Source: Siderastrea radians
Taxonomy: Eukaryota > Cnidaria > Anthozoa > Scleractinia > Rhizangiidae
Direction: 5' to 3'
DNA length: 64,000 nt
Assembly (NCBI GenBank): GCA_964017195.1
Contig: OZ024895.1
Span: 29,488,375-29,552,374 of the forward strand
Each line of letters begins with the position of its first letter. Positions within the stretch are counted from its first letter, which is position 1. Below, piece after piece: positions 21,301-26,754 of the stretch. A program made the position numbers and the translations under genes. Below the pieces are notes generated by a model. It made no database searches. It was not told the origin of the DNA and saw only the letters and a program-made list of their open reading frames with translations.

Positions 21301-23098
21301 ATGTGTGTTAGAAAATTCAATTAACTCGAGAAGACCGTTATGAGAAAATGTGCCTTTTGGATGGTGTACTGCCGGTACTGATCAGCCATAACATACGCGA
21401 AAAGGCCCATCAGCCTGCTGAAGAGTTTTACGCTGGTGGCAAACTGAGCGAGGCTTACAGAAACTTCTGATCGAGAGGACTTTTTGGCCAAAGTTTATAA
21501 ATGAAGTGAATCATCCCTTGACATGCTGACATTCAGTAAAATGTTCTTGGCTGACAAATCTGCAATTATAATGCCCGATTCAGCTCCTGACACTTCGTTG
21601 ACCATTATTTGTGTTTCTTATCCCAACCCAAGCCTTAAAGTATTGTTATCTCTCCTTATAGGGGGTGTGCCTTACCCCGGGTGGAATGAATGGAAAGTAG
21701 TGTATGAATTAAAGGTGAATAAATACCGCATGAGCCAACCGGAGCACGTCAGTGGCGAACTGTAAGTAAATATAAATATCAGTTATCAAACTTGTTGGCG
21801 TCGGATGAATAAAATATTTTACTCCGTAGAATTAAAAAAATCTAAGCGGTCACTGACTTACCTTCCCTCACCAAAAAAAACAGCAAACAAATAGCAAATG
21901 GACTATGCATAGAATTCTCTTACGCTGAATGACACCATGGCCATCGACTTCAAATAGGGGCTCTTATAGGCGTGCCGACCTTTGCAATTTTGGCAGGAGG
22001 AGGAGGATGGGGAGGAGGAGGAGGAGGAGAAGGGGGAGGATGAGGAGGAGGAGGAGGAGAACGAGGAGTAGGTGGGGGGGAGAAAGAGGTAAAGGTGGAT
22101 TTGAGGAAGAAGATGAGGTGAAAAAGAGGAGTAGGTGAAAAATGAGTAGCAGGTGGATTAGGAGGTGGGAGGTTTGTTTTGTAACCATTATTTTTTTTAA
22201 GTTTCCATTGTTTATTACATATTATATTTTTATATTTCATTATTATTGATATTTTAATATCAAAAATATCAGGAATTTTAAAAGGTCTGGATAATAGCAG
22301 TTTGTAAAACTCAAGAACGTGGTGTTGTTCTTTATATCTATATTTTTCCTGTTTCGATCTTGGACACCTTCTTTAGCGTTAAAGCTTTATGTACTGAAGA
22401 TGCAAAATGCACTACAAAACACTACACTTACAATGTGAACCTTGTAAATTGTTATTAACAGTTACCAAATAATGCTGAACTGCTGGAATGAGGATCCCAA
22501 CAATCGTCCAACATTTGACCGTCTTCACGAACAGACAACAGAATTCCTTCAGGGCGAGGTACAATAACAGTAACTGTCCCTTTGACACACTTTAAGAAAG
22601 TTTGGTGGGAAGCAGCTTACCTTCCTACCTTCCTATAGTTGCGATTGTAAACAACATCATTCCTCTTGCACCACGGGGGGGGGGGGGGGGGTGCTTGAAC
22701 TTGCCCGTCCGAGCTTCTGTAAATTGACCTTTTTAACCTTTTACACACCTTACAAGATTAATTTGAAAATATAAACACGTACTCTTGGTGTGCTACAGAA
22801 GAGCCGGGGAGGATCACGTATCGCCTCTGGTCTGAGGACTAAGTGTGACGTATCCCAGGCTGCTACGTAAGGGCTAAAAAGTAAAAACTAACATTGACGT
22901 ATCATAATATCTGTCGTTTATTTGTTTCAGCACTATGTTGATCTCGATATGTCCAAGTACGAGCCAAGCTTGTACACAAATGTGGAGGAAATTGCTGCTT
23001 CTATTAGCCAGCCTGCATCCGTAGCCCTTGAAAACACACAACTTGGGAATACTTCAAAGGATCTCACGGATGCTCCAAACGAAGACAGCCGGCTGTAG
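45..23098 (+). CDS. Receptor tyrosine kinase, Ig-TM-kinase, FGFR-like (5' end outside window)
   Basis: Thirteen exons with continuous phase: 45-398, 5379-5732, 6601-6714, 8500-8551, 9178-9356, 9920-10036, 11610-11797, 19292-19420, 20111-20199, 21103-21143, 21662-21761, 22462-22558, 22931-23098 (TAG). The order is two Ig domains, one membrane helix, a short juxtamembrane segment, a tyrosine kinase and a 50-residue tail. Kinase landmarks seen: GNGSFGEVWKA (P-loop), VAVKKLK (ATP lysine), EIELGK (helix C glutamate), EYAPYGDL (hinge), HRDLAARN, DFG, WTAPEHL, NRPTF. HRDLAARN is the receptor tyrosine kinase form of the catalytic loop, and the short insert after the hinge plus HYVDL after the kinase resemble FGF receptors. 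It should act at the plasma membrane as a ligand-activated kinase; the ligand is unknown. Signal peptide and any further Ig exons must lie upstream. VEGFR/PDGFR-like or cnidarian-specific RTK families are alternatives to FGFR. Confidence 0.9.
414..732 (+). repeat. ATGTCT hexanucleotide array, copy 1
   Basis: About 320 bp of (ATGTCT)n with scattered ATGACT and TGTGTC variants, starting 15 bp after the Ig exon donor. The long ORFs here (Met-Ser or Val-Tyr alternations) are products of the repeat, not genes. A matching array follows the second Ig exon, so the array was part of the duplicated segment. Confidence 0.95.
1022..4167. mobile_element. 3.1-kb element with ~550-bp terminal inverted repeats
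   Basis: Bases 1022-1592 reappear as reverse complement at about 3665-4167, beginning GAGGCTCTG on the left against GAGACTCTG read inward from the right, at roughly 85-90% similarity by eye. TTAA (or TTA) flanks both ends. The second copy of the host segmental duplication (about 6361-6400) is continuous where this element sits, which is a visible empty site. No transposase ORF was recognised. The interior holds a second, nested inverted-repeat element (1588-2463) and about 1.2 kb of unrecognised DNA (2464-3664). A foldback or non-autonomous DNA transposon fits; the superfamily is not established. Confidence 0.75.
1588..2463. mobile_element. Nested inverted-repeat element with C-rich arms
   Basis: About 130 bp at the left (TGCATGGTTCAATTCTACC, then CCCCCCGGGCA runs) returns as reverse complement at 2335-2463. 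ATAAT flanks both sides, consistent with a target duplication. The centre (1735-2330) has no recognisable gene. It lies at the inner edge of the left arm of the larger element, so it inserted later. Confidence 0.65.
4395..4492 (+). pseudogene. Degenerate transmembrane exon (duplicate of 6601-6714)
   Basis: The intron end and acceptor (TGTAATTGTTTGCAG) and the first ~30 exon bases match the working TM exon at 6601, then similarity stops just before the hydrophobic stretch. Read in the phase delivered by Ig exon 1, the frame runs 31 codons without a membrane helix to a TAG at 4490-4492. It is either a dead exon or, if used, an alternative last exon giving a soluble Ig protein. No transcript evidence is available here. 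Confidence 0.55.
4863..5126 (+). other. Unassigned hydrophobic ORF between the two Ig exons
   Basis: An 87-codon open frame starting with two hydrophobic stretches (about residues 4-34) followed by a polar Ser/Thr-rich tail. An acceptor-like TTTTTAG at about 4973-4979 would splice in phase with Ig exon 1 and end at the TAA near 5126. No family is recognised. It could be an alternative 3' exon, a relic, or chance; nothing here decides it. Confidence 0.2.
5379..5732 (+). CDS. Ig-domain exon, copy 2
   Basis: Also exactly 354 nt, phase 1 to phase 1, with the same acceptor (TTTCTTGTTTCAG) and donor context (AGAG then GTATTTGTCG) as copy 1. It keeps VDLNC, QWIRH and VDDEGRYTC, so the Ig disulphide and core are intact. 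Differences from copy 1 cluster in the N-terminal segment and the strand after the tryptophan (ILVTKNYTATVNF). It splices in phase to the TM exon at 6601. Being symmetric, it could be used together with copy 1 (two Ig domains) or instead of it. Confidence 0.87.
5749..6093 (+). repeat. ATGTCT hexanucleotide array, copy 2
   Basis: About 345 bp of ATGTCT units with ATGTCA, TACGTC and ATATGTC variants, again starting about 16 bp after the Ig donor. Its variant pattern differs from copy 1, so the two arrays have diverged since duplication. All ORFs in it are repeat products. Confidence 0.95.
6601..6714 (+). CDS. Transmembrane exon of the receptor kinase
   Basis: A 114-nt, phase 1-1 exon between TTGTTTGCAG and GTATGT. 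It encodes a short polar stalk (EPHENGDNTP), a ~25-residue hydrophobic helix (VASLAAVSALFCLSIVICVV) and a basic stop-transfer (YHNRR). This fixes the topology: Ig domains outside, kinase inside. Confidence 0.88.
6715..8499 (+). other. Intron between TM and juxtamembrane exons
   Basis: Apart from the foldback element at 7796-8398, this AT-rich intron shows no recognisable gene, RNA or repeat. Confidence 0.6.
7796..8398. mobile_element. 600-bp near-palindromic foldback element
   Basis: Bases 7796-8114 return as reverse complement at 8126-8398 with small gaps. The innermost arms (GAGGCAATTTCGGGCAA at 8098-8114 and its complement at 8126-8142) are perfect around a short loop. It lies in the intron before the juxtamembrane exon. 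It has no coding capacity and fits a MITE or foldback element. Confidence 0.75.
8500..8551 (+). CDS. Juxtamembrane micro-exon of the receptor kinase
   Basis: A 52-nt exon between TTCCCTTCTAG and GTAAAT, too short for ordinary ORF calling. It enters in phase 1 and leaves in phase 2, matching its neighbours exactly, and reads AQRNDASGGMAENPALET across the junction. It links the membrane helix to the kinase. Confidence 0.8.
9178..11797 (+). CDS. Kinase N-lobe and hinge exons (9178-9356, 9920-10036, 11610-11797)
   Basis: Exon 9178-9356 carries the pre-kinase segment and GNGSFGEVWKA with VAVKKLK. Exon 9920-10036 carries helix C (LAQEIELGKSL) and HRHPNIVNFLG. Exon 11610-11797 carries the hinge (LILEYAPYGDLLGYLRKS), a ~20-residue insert with two Tyr and two Cys, and helix E (ASGMSFLASKK). 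Phases run 2-1, 1-1, 1-0. The ATP-binding residues expected of an active kinase are present. Confidence 0.9.
9588..9868. mobile_element. MITE-like element with CCAAT-rich centre
   Basis: Ends GAGCGCTTTTCAAATGAGTGTCG and a reverse-complement partner (CGACACTC...AACCGCTC) enclose ~280 bp with several AACCAATCA/GATTGGT motifs on both strands. It is non-coding and lies in the intron between the first two kinase exons. Confidence 0.6.
10480..11200 (+). repeat. Dispersed repeat, relative of 43793-44312
   Basis: Landmarks such as ATTTTGGATGATGTCA, GGTTGCCATGGTAGCATCA, CCAAATTGTTTCCAGA and TTTGGTGGCTTTT recur in the same order in 43900-44270. No clear terminal repeats were found here. It is non-coding and lies in the intron before exon 11610. 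Confidence 0.5.
11938..13149. mobile_element. 1.2-kb element with long inverted arms
   Basis: The left arm (about 11938-12140) pairs with about 12930-13149, for example CATGAATAAAAGATTGAAGT against its complement at 13103-13122. A second inverted pair occurs inside (12325-12345 with 12890-12912, CATCAGGGGGTCACGGAAGT). It has no recognised ORF. It lies in the intron upstream of the DIRS insertion. Confidence 0.65.
13150..13919 (+). other. Intron stretch without recognised features
   Basis: AT-rich intron sequence between an inverted-repeat element and the DIRS-like insertion. No gene, RNA or repeat was recognised. Confidence 0.5.
14024..14045. other. Perfect 9-bp-stem hairpin outside the DIRS repeat
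   Basis: GCTGTCCAC and its reverse complement GTGGACAGC are separated by four bases. It lies just beyond the 3' repeat of the DIRS element and could be part of its true terminus. Confidence 0.5.
14107..14242 (-). repeat. DIRS direct repeat, recombinase-side copy
   Basis: It starts TTCGTTCCTACTACC and ends ACTTGAAATA. It differs from the 19092 copy at one base near its start (ACTACC against ACTTCC). The recombinase stop and its last codons fall inside this repeat. Confidence 0.9.
14222..15187 (-). CDS. DIRS tyrosine recombinase (YR)
   Basis: An open frame of about 320 residues. Catalytic features of a lambda-integrase-type recombinase are visible: GDRPGDL (first Arg, about residue 168), LHGFRSG (His-x-x-Arg, about 280), GHVGWRH (second His region, about 303) and TATYFKYRK (nucleophile Tyr) at the end. 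It would insert circular cDNA by strand exchange rather than by DDE chemistry. The stop codon lies in the 136-bp terminal repeat. The listed start is a TTG; the frame really continues upstream to an amber codon at 15203-15205, on the far side of which the zinc-ribbon segment is in the same frame. Confidence 0.85.
   Translation of the reverse strand: MEFFLASLPFPKDISTVTPRELCRFLVWKDQKGKTKVHYAGCQFYARKGSFPCPCPTRLAFGTVDSLIGKLCTIFNEVGRRGEWDPRLMLGNPATDLSLKQYLKCVTAEQLQAQATPKQATPFFVNDLLQLSHLIDRKLRSEDLTPIDMFVLLRDQAFFKTLFFSGDRPGDLSQVKTPEILRFPDNSGLLFNHVWGKTLRDGSSNLFAIRRNQNADICPVKAIDLYVTFAKGIGIDITSGFLFRPITPDGEIVDRPFSSSAADSRFRVYLDEGNLAQAATLHGFRSGCAITLALAGAGLQDVMGHVGWRHRSTATYFKYRK
15203..15435 (-). CDS. Zinc-ribbon segment upstream of, and in frame with, the DIRS recombinase
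   Basis: The peptide has CPRCEYANDATFRYCQNCGY, two CxxC pairs typical of a short zinc ribbon, then a Ser-rich tail ending in TAG at 15203. There is no ATG at its head. Instead a good acceptor (TTTTCCCTTCAG) precedes the codon at 15435, so it looks like an internal exon. It is in the same frame as the recombinase, separated by the single TAG, so zinc ribbon and YR may once have been one protein or may be joined by readthrough. Confidence 0.6.
15436..15655 (-). other. DIRS spacer between RT stop and zinc-ribbon exon
   Basis: An AT-rich stretch ending at the acceptor-like CCCTTCAG before 15435. It is best read as intron or spacer of the element; no conserved coding content was seen. Confidence 0.4.
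15656..17824 (-). CDS. DIRS reverse transcriptase / RNase H polyprotein
   Basis: An ATG-started frame of 722 residues. The RT core is clear: LCHDNRFLNLWM, TTLDDKSGYDHI (first Asp), SNTIPFGWKISAYVY, and SLYIDDRHNGEL with the YIDD box at about residue 265. RNase H follows (VVYSDASSFAWGG, AYVDNLSLVQAW). A C-terminal ~150-residue tail with NPYIFPPILLIG and PRRYWWPIL is a pattern I associate with DIRS-type polyproteins; a methyltransferase domain was not identified with confidence. The frame is also open upstream of the ATG to 17923, where a strong acceptor (GTTTTGCCCTGTAG) stands, so translation may begin in a spliced upstream exon. No frameshift or stop was seen. Confidence 0.88.
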   Translation of the reverse strand: MDMWPLESEVEMTAPCFDFGFVQSICSGKIVPDITTLRFRNPDVFIAGQLHLHSEVWEKIANLSTYDRADEVLDWIKNKVSLFKFFRPFKGHFKGRAYDSVIPPRIEFDNNKSCNNFVDFIVNTLLERVCSDAISVLGRVGEVDPPHLVMPLTVEPTKPRLCHDNRFLNLWMVDRPFRLDNLSQLPRYLTKGCYQTTLDDKSGYDHILLDVSSRTFFGIRWRGWYFVSNTIPFGWKISAYVYHSTGLLVSHFLRSIGVPCSLYIDDRHNGELQSKTSYPSASTLATPSDETRLEASKAAVFLAAYTLTSLGYTLGLKKCVFTPQKRIKYLGFISDSDLEAFYLPPDKQTSFLALVNSILCGSCVSTVTLQRLAGKCISFRLAVQDSRLYTNEMNLAISKGSKSSKPIRISPPLRAEVQHWADPSVVARIGKWRDERHLQFVVYSDASSFAWGGLFPRKSRVSVSDYWTPSTAVLDIATKETKALTNTLLSFRDDLRDARVDAYVDNLSLVQAWQSQAARSSLFSDALKRLAEVVLDLNVHLSVIHIPSSVNPADQPSRRFSPADSKLAFHLWQRLQSHPSFGGLHGHSVDLMPLDSNSQSDLNGVSLPHFTPYPTPCSSGVDFFAQNFDHPDRSSILSNPYIFPPILLIGQVFNHLRANHLRCTIVVPDVHPRRYWWPILFHSAFASLKLSCKGEQGALLTPSPHGFSDSFKLPWDLWAFRI
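17923..18242 (-). other. DIRS gag-RT spacer, possible intron 3' part
   Basis: A low-complexity stretch between the gag stop and the RT frame, ending in a strong acceptor at 17924. A donor within gag or the spacer would allow a spliced RT mRNA; I could not fix which one. Confidence 0.4.
18243..19066 (-). CDS. DIRS gag-like protein with CCHC zinc knuckle, probably two exons
   Basis: The first segment (19066-18860, 69 codons from ATG) is Pro/Ala/Val/Glu-rich. A donor GAG|GTAAAA at 18859 and an acceptor after TCTGTTTTTGAG at 18783 bound a 77-nt intron, and removing it joins the frames in phase 0 to 18782-18243 (179 codons). That part has a helical region (residues about 20-90 of the exon) and a C-terminal CYFCGSSQHLLRNC, a CX2CX4HX4C knuckle for RNA binding. 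Together they give about 248 residues, a plausible structural protein. A programmed frameshift is the alternative reading. Confidence 0.7.
19092..19227 (-). repeat. DIRS direct repeat, gag-side (5') copy
   Basis: The partner of 14107-14242. Its outer end lies only 64 bp before the kinase exon at 19292. On the minus strand it would form the element's 5' end and probably holds its promoter and leader. Confidence 0.9.
19292..23098 (+). CDS. Kinase C-lobe and C-terminal tail exons (six exons)
   Basis: 19292-19420 carries HRDLAARNVL, DFGLAL and three activation-loop tyrosines (KYQYLY). 20111-20199 carries GRLPIKWTAPEHL. 21103-21143 is only 41 nt and reads WSYGVVLYEIFTLG across its junctions. 21662-21761 carries GGVPYPGWNEW. 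22462-22558 carries YQIMLNCWNEDPNNRPTF. 22931-23098 carries HYVDLDMSKYEP and a polar tail ending DSRL and TAG. Phases 0-0, 0-2, 2-1, 1-2, 2-0, 0 are all consistent. Tail tyrosines (YVDL, YEPSLYTN) are candidate SH2 docking sites. Confidence 0.9.
19629..19737. mobile_element. Hairpin element (MITE-like)
   Basis: TTACACGGCGGCGCGAAGAT at the left pairs with ATCTTCAAGCCACCGTGTAA at the right, arms of about 45 bp around a T-run. A second inverted pair (AGACAAGAGT near 19746 and ACTCTTGTCT near 19897-19906) encloses a perfect 22-bp palindrome around CTCACTAGTGAG (about 19801-19822). Two small elements or one compound element are possible. Confidence 0.55.
20333..20867 (+). mobile_element. piggyBac-like MITE, TTAA-flanked, copy 1
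   Basis: TTAA at both ends, terminal CTCTATTTTGCC at the left and AGGATAAATAGGG at the right (inverted). The interior shares an ordered set of landmarks with 48565-49147 (opposite orientation) and 57607-58196: GGCCGCCATCTTGAATCCC, GACGGTTGCTATGGAAACGT, TTATAATTCGTTAAAGTCAG. TTAA targets with CCCTAT-like ends are piggyBac features; the family assignment is inference. Confidence 0.7.
21996..22160 (+). repeat. GGA-rich purine tract
   Basis: About 165 bp of GGAGGA-type trinucleotides grading into GAGGT and GAAG, all purine on the + strand. Translations in it (poly-Arg, poly-Pro) are repeat products. It lies in a kinase intron and could form triplex or quadruplex DNA. Confidence 0.85.
22674..22691 (+). 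repeat. Poly-G run
   Basis: About 18 consecutive G in the last intron of the receptor kinase gene. Its length is likely unreliable in sequencing. Confidence 0.8.
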
Positions 23099-23185
23099 CA
23101 CTGTCTATAAACGTTTATTTTAACTTTTTAGGTTGTAGTAACTATGACAGAAATGTCACTTATACGGAAGGCTAAAGGCGATATA

Positions 23186-23942
23186 GGTGGGTTCATACTA
23201 GCGGAATAAGGAGACCTTAAGTATGGCCGGAGCTCAAGTACACTTGAGATCTTGCATGTTACTTAACATGATAAGCGTTCACATTAGAATTCAAAGTATG
23301 CTTTCAAGGTAATCGGGCTGTCAATCAAGTTAAGCAGCAAATTTTCCACTTGTATTCATGCGACCTCGAAACCTTCAAATTGCTTGCCTTTTATCACGGC
23401 TCACAATTATTTTACTGCAATGTCAGAGAACTTTGCTTTTCTAACTTTATCACTTTCACGTTATGGAGGAAGAATTTAGAATTAGGCGGAGAAACAGGCA
23501 AATGTTGTTGCTGATGATTATGACCCATATGAATGAACAAAACGCTCAACGGAGACGAAGAGCTTGGGTTTGGCCTCGTCCACAGAACTGGCTTCGATAC
23601 TTAATAGCAAGTCCAGGGCTTAATTTTATTTGAAAGGAACATTTCAGAGTCAGCCGAGAAACATTTGAATACTTATGTGACCTTGTAAGAGTAAACTTAC
23701 AAAAACAGCACACGAGAGCGTGTTTGATTGACGTCGGTTTCCGGAATGTGTTTTGATAGAGCATAAGTAGGCTCGTAAGGATGGTCTGAACCAGACTTGA
23801 GAGTATACTTCGGCTCCTTTGAAGGAAGTGTGTTACCATGACCACAAAGTAGGCTACTTGAGCTGAAATTAAACCCGTTCACATCTGAAGTACAGCTCAA
23901 GTGTACTTAAGGTCTACTTACTACCCTAGTATGAACCCAGCT
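23186..23942. mobile_element. PIF/Harbinger-like element, decayed
   Basis: Terminal inverted repeats TGGGTTCATACTAG (23188-23201) and its complement (23926-23939) extend imperfectly inward (AGACCTTAAGTA...CTCAAGT). TA-containing bases flank both sides. Inside, on the + strand, is the start of a Harbinger-type transposase. It lies just 3' of the receptor kinase stop codon. Confidence 0.7.
23463..23756 (+). pseudogene. Truncated Harbinger transposase N-terminus
   Basis: From an ATG the frame reads RRRRAWVWPRPQNWLRYLI, meets TGA at 23631, then continues in the same frame with HFRVSRETFEYLCDLVR to a TGA at 23754. The FRxSRETFxYLC signature is typical of the region before the DDE nuclease in Harbinger (HARBI1-like) transposases. 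The catalytic part is missing, so it is inactive. Confidence 0.65.
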
Positions 23943-24837
23943 ATTTTAACGGCTGTATCCAGAGAGGGTGAGGGAAACGAGTTTTCATATCAAGTGACCG
24001 GTGTATTCGTGGGAACTACACGTTCAACGGAACCCTCTAACTCCCAAGGAGGCATATTAGTTCTAATAAATAGCTACTTCGACGTCCTGTCCTAAAAGGC
24101 GCAAAGATAATTGTTTTGCTGATCATTGTAGAGATCGACACGCTAAGCGGTAGCTGTAGTCAGTATGGCTCTTTGTTCGACAGAACAAAAAACATTTTTC
24201 TCAGGCCACTTAAGACATGGCTAGAGCTTAATGTCCCTAACCCTTTGAACGAACAGTGGATTTAGAAGGATATGGAAGCAGAACAATTCAATGCCCTACG
24301 AACAGAATATAGAAAGATGTTGAAGCAGGAACATTCAGATTGTAACATGTTTTGTTTCTAACATGGTGAACCAACAACTTGCGAGCCCTTAGTAATTTGG
24401 TCTACGGCCCGCGGTCTGAATTCTAAACATGTCGGAAGCCGAAACAAGAACCGTACTTGGGCGAGGAGAACAAGAGATATAGAAAATACGGAAATTTACA
24501 AGGATTCTTTTTGTACAAAGGTGTATTGGAGTTAGCAAGGCGAGTTGTGTCCAGTATGATCGAATACGATTCCTCTGAACCCTGTGATTTTTAACAGTTG
24601 CGAAGTTCAGAGTTTTTGGCCAAATTTCTGCAAAGTTATTACTTCAGTAGGGAGATTTTATACAAAGTAAGCTCAAATCATGCTTCATGTGGCCAGGTTG
24701 CGGAAACTAGAGCCGAAGATAAATCTTTCCACTAATGTTAAGTGAACATTCCAAACTTTTACGATTATTACCAGATAATGACAGAAAGTTTCCGTTTCAT
24801 ATATTGAATAAACGTCGACAGGTATTTTCTTCGAGTC
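23943..24837. other. Spacer without recognised features
   Basis: Intergenic sequence between the Harbinger-like relic and the next MITE. Short ORFs only; none resembles a known family. Confidence 0.5.
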
Positions 24838-25263
24838 CATTAAAGTGCACCTAACCCCAAAATATTTTTCCGCTAATATAAAACTTTGCACCTATTTAAA
24901 AAACATTTAGCTGTTATTTGCAGTTTTTGACTTTTTTTATGGGCTTCTAAACTTACGCAAAACTAAGCACCATTTGTTGCACTTGTTGGGTCTATTCCTG
25001 ATTTGACGTCACAAACTGCTTTGTATGCATGTTTACAAAAAGTTAAAGAGATGCAAATCAGTTTGTGATGTCAAATCAGGAATAGACCCATGCTCCTCAC
25101 TAGCTTGGTCGTGTAACAGATGATGGCCAGATTTCGTAACTTTTACAGCCTACAAAAAGTCAAGACTGAGGGGGAGTTCATAAAAAAAGGCGCGATGATT
25201 TTCAAAAAGGTGCAAAGATTTATCTTGGCGAAAAAAATAGTTTGGGTTAGGTGCACTTTAAAG
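24838..25263. mobile_element. Nested inverted-repeat element
   Basis: Outer arms AAAGTGCACCTAACCC (24842 onward) pair with GGGTTAGGTGCACTTT (to about 25261). An inner 32-bp pair at 24987-25018 and 25059-25090 has one mismatch. It is non-coding. Confidence 0.65.
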
Positions 25264-25650
25264 GGGCTACGTCACGAGGAATTTGCTGTTTTAGGTCAAT
25301 TCTGTGCTAAGATCATTACCTAGTGCCTTCACTCATACACAAAGTGCTCCTTTAATACTATGAAGAAGATATCAAATGAGTTTTATCAGCGACAGCTCAC
25401 CATAATAATTTTTTTGGTGGTTTTTAAGAACATAGCATCAAAACTTGAAAAAATTGGCCCAATTTTTTCAAGTTTCAATCCATTTCCATCCTTGCCATCA
25501 GTAGCAACACTGGTGACAGGAAACAGTTTCAGTGGCGTAAGATAGTCTTTAATAACAAAGCTACACCATCATTTTTGGAATTCAGTTGATGCGAAGACAC
25601 CTTTAGCTTTTTAAAACGATACTAAAATAGCGTGACATAGTCCCTTTAAG
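25256..25650. mobile_element. MITE with TTAAAGGG(A/G)CTA ends, copy 1
   Basis: The left end TTTAAAGGGGCTACGTCACG and right end CGTGACATAGTCCCTTTAAG are inverted repeats. It abuts the previous element. A relative with similar ends occurs at 50611-50942. Confidence 0.6.
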
Positions 25651-26681
25651 TATAAATTATGTAAATGGTCTTTACAACTAGTCAGAACTCACGTTATGCC
25701 CCTTATTTCTTTCTTAAAAATTACATCTATAATGTTTACGATGCCATCACTATTATTAGTTTTATTGATCAAGTTTCGTGAATCCTCACTTTTAGATAGC
25801 AAAAAAACTAGAGCTCTAATTACAAGCTTTTTTCGTATATTGTATGCATATGTCACAGAAAGAGAGCAATATGCAACATAGCGAAGTAGATGGACTATTC
25901 TGATTAAATATTGTTGAATATTTTAATTGTTTTTGTTTGTTCAGATAAAAAGTTAGGAAAGGAACGTAGTTGTCCACCTTTGCTGGAAAACAACTCACTC
26001 TGTAGAATTATCGTGTGCATTCTCATCATCATAGCTCTGCTCTTTTTTTTTTTTTTCACTTGTAGCTATTGGGTATGATGGGACGGTACTACATCTCTTC
26101 TTTTGAGATTTTTGGTTTGTGTTTTTCTTGTTGCTGTTGTTGTTTCTGTCGATAAGGTAACTGCGTTGTACTGTTTTTTGTATATATTGAGCTTAGAAGA
26201 AAAAAAACTGTCAGTAATAAATGTACTTTGGGAGCCTTATAAAGGACATATACCTAGTTGTGAGTTTTCAAACGATATGTTGTTGTCCTATATATTTATT
26301 GTCCTATACATTTCTACAACGCAGTCGATTTTTTTAAAATTTTCTTGGCTTTCCTTCTCTTTTTTGATACTATCACAGCTAAGGGTCAACATTTCTTTTA
26401 AAGCGTAAACTTTAATCTAGAAATTCATGTGAGACTACTTTTAGACTACGTTGAAATTCAAGGGATTCAAATTCTTTCTTCACGTGGCGCCCTTTTCTCA
26501 GCGACACTGCATCTGCCGCATTACAATATTCGAAACTAGAAGCTTCTACGGTGATAGTGTTCCCTTTCTCAACTCCAAATCTACAATTATTTTCCTCCCA
26601 CTGCACTGTCTCTCATTTAAGGATGCTTGCAATATCTACCCCGGGTTCCGGCAATTTTGCATGTGTATAAATGGAACGTCT
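25651..26681. other. Spacer downstream of calpain A
   Basis: An AT-rich 3' flank between the convergent receptor kinase and calpain A genes. No feature was recognised apart from poly-T runs. Confidence 0.5.
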
Positions 26682-26687
26682 TTTATT
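26682..26687 (-). terminator. Polyadenylation signal of calpain A
   Basis: AATAAA on the minus strand (TTTATT on +), 68 nt past the calpain A stop codon, a usual distance for cleavage and polyadenylation. Confidence 0.6.
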
Positions 26688-26754
26688 GCAGTCCGTGTTT
26701 ATGACACTTAAGTCTACCGATGCGACGAATCTGTTGCACGCTTAGTTAAGATGA

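Noticed and set aside
21929..22240. Arg-rich and Pro-rich ORFs
   Set aside because: Products of the GGA purine tract, located in a kinase intron.
23901..24095. 64-codon ORF after the Harbinger-like relic
   Set aside because: It spans the element border and has no family resemblance.
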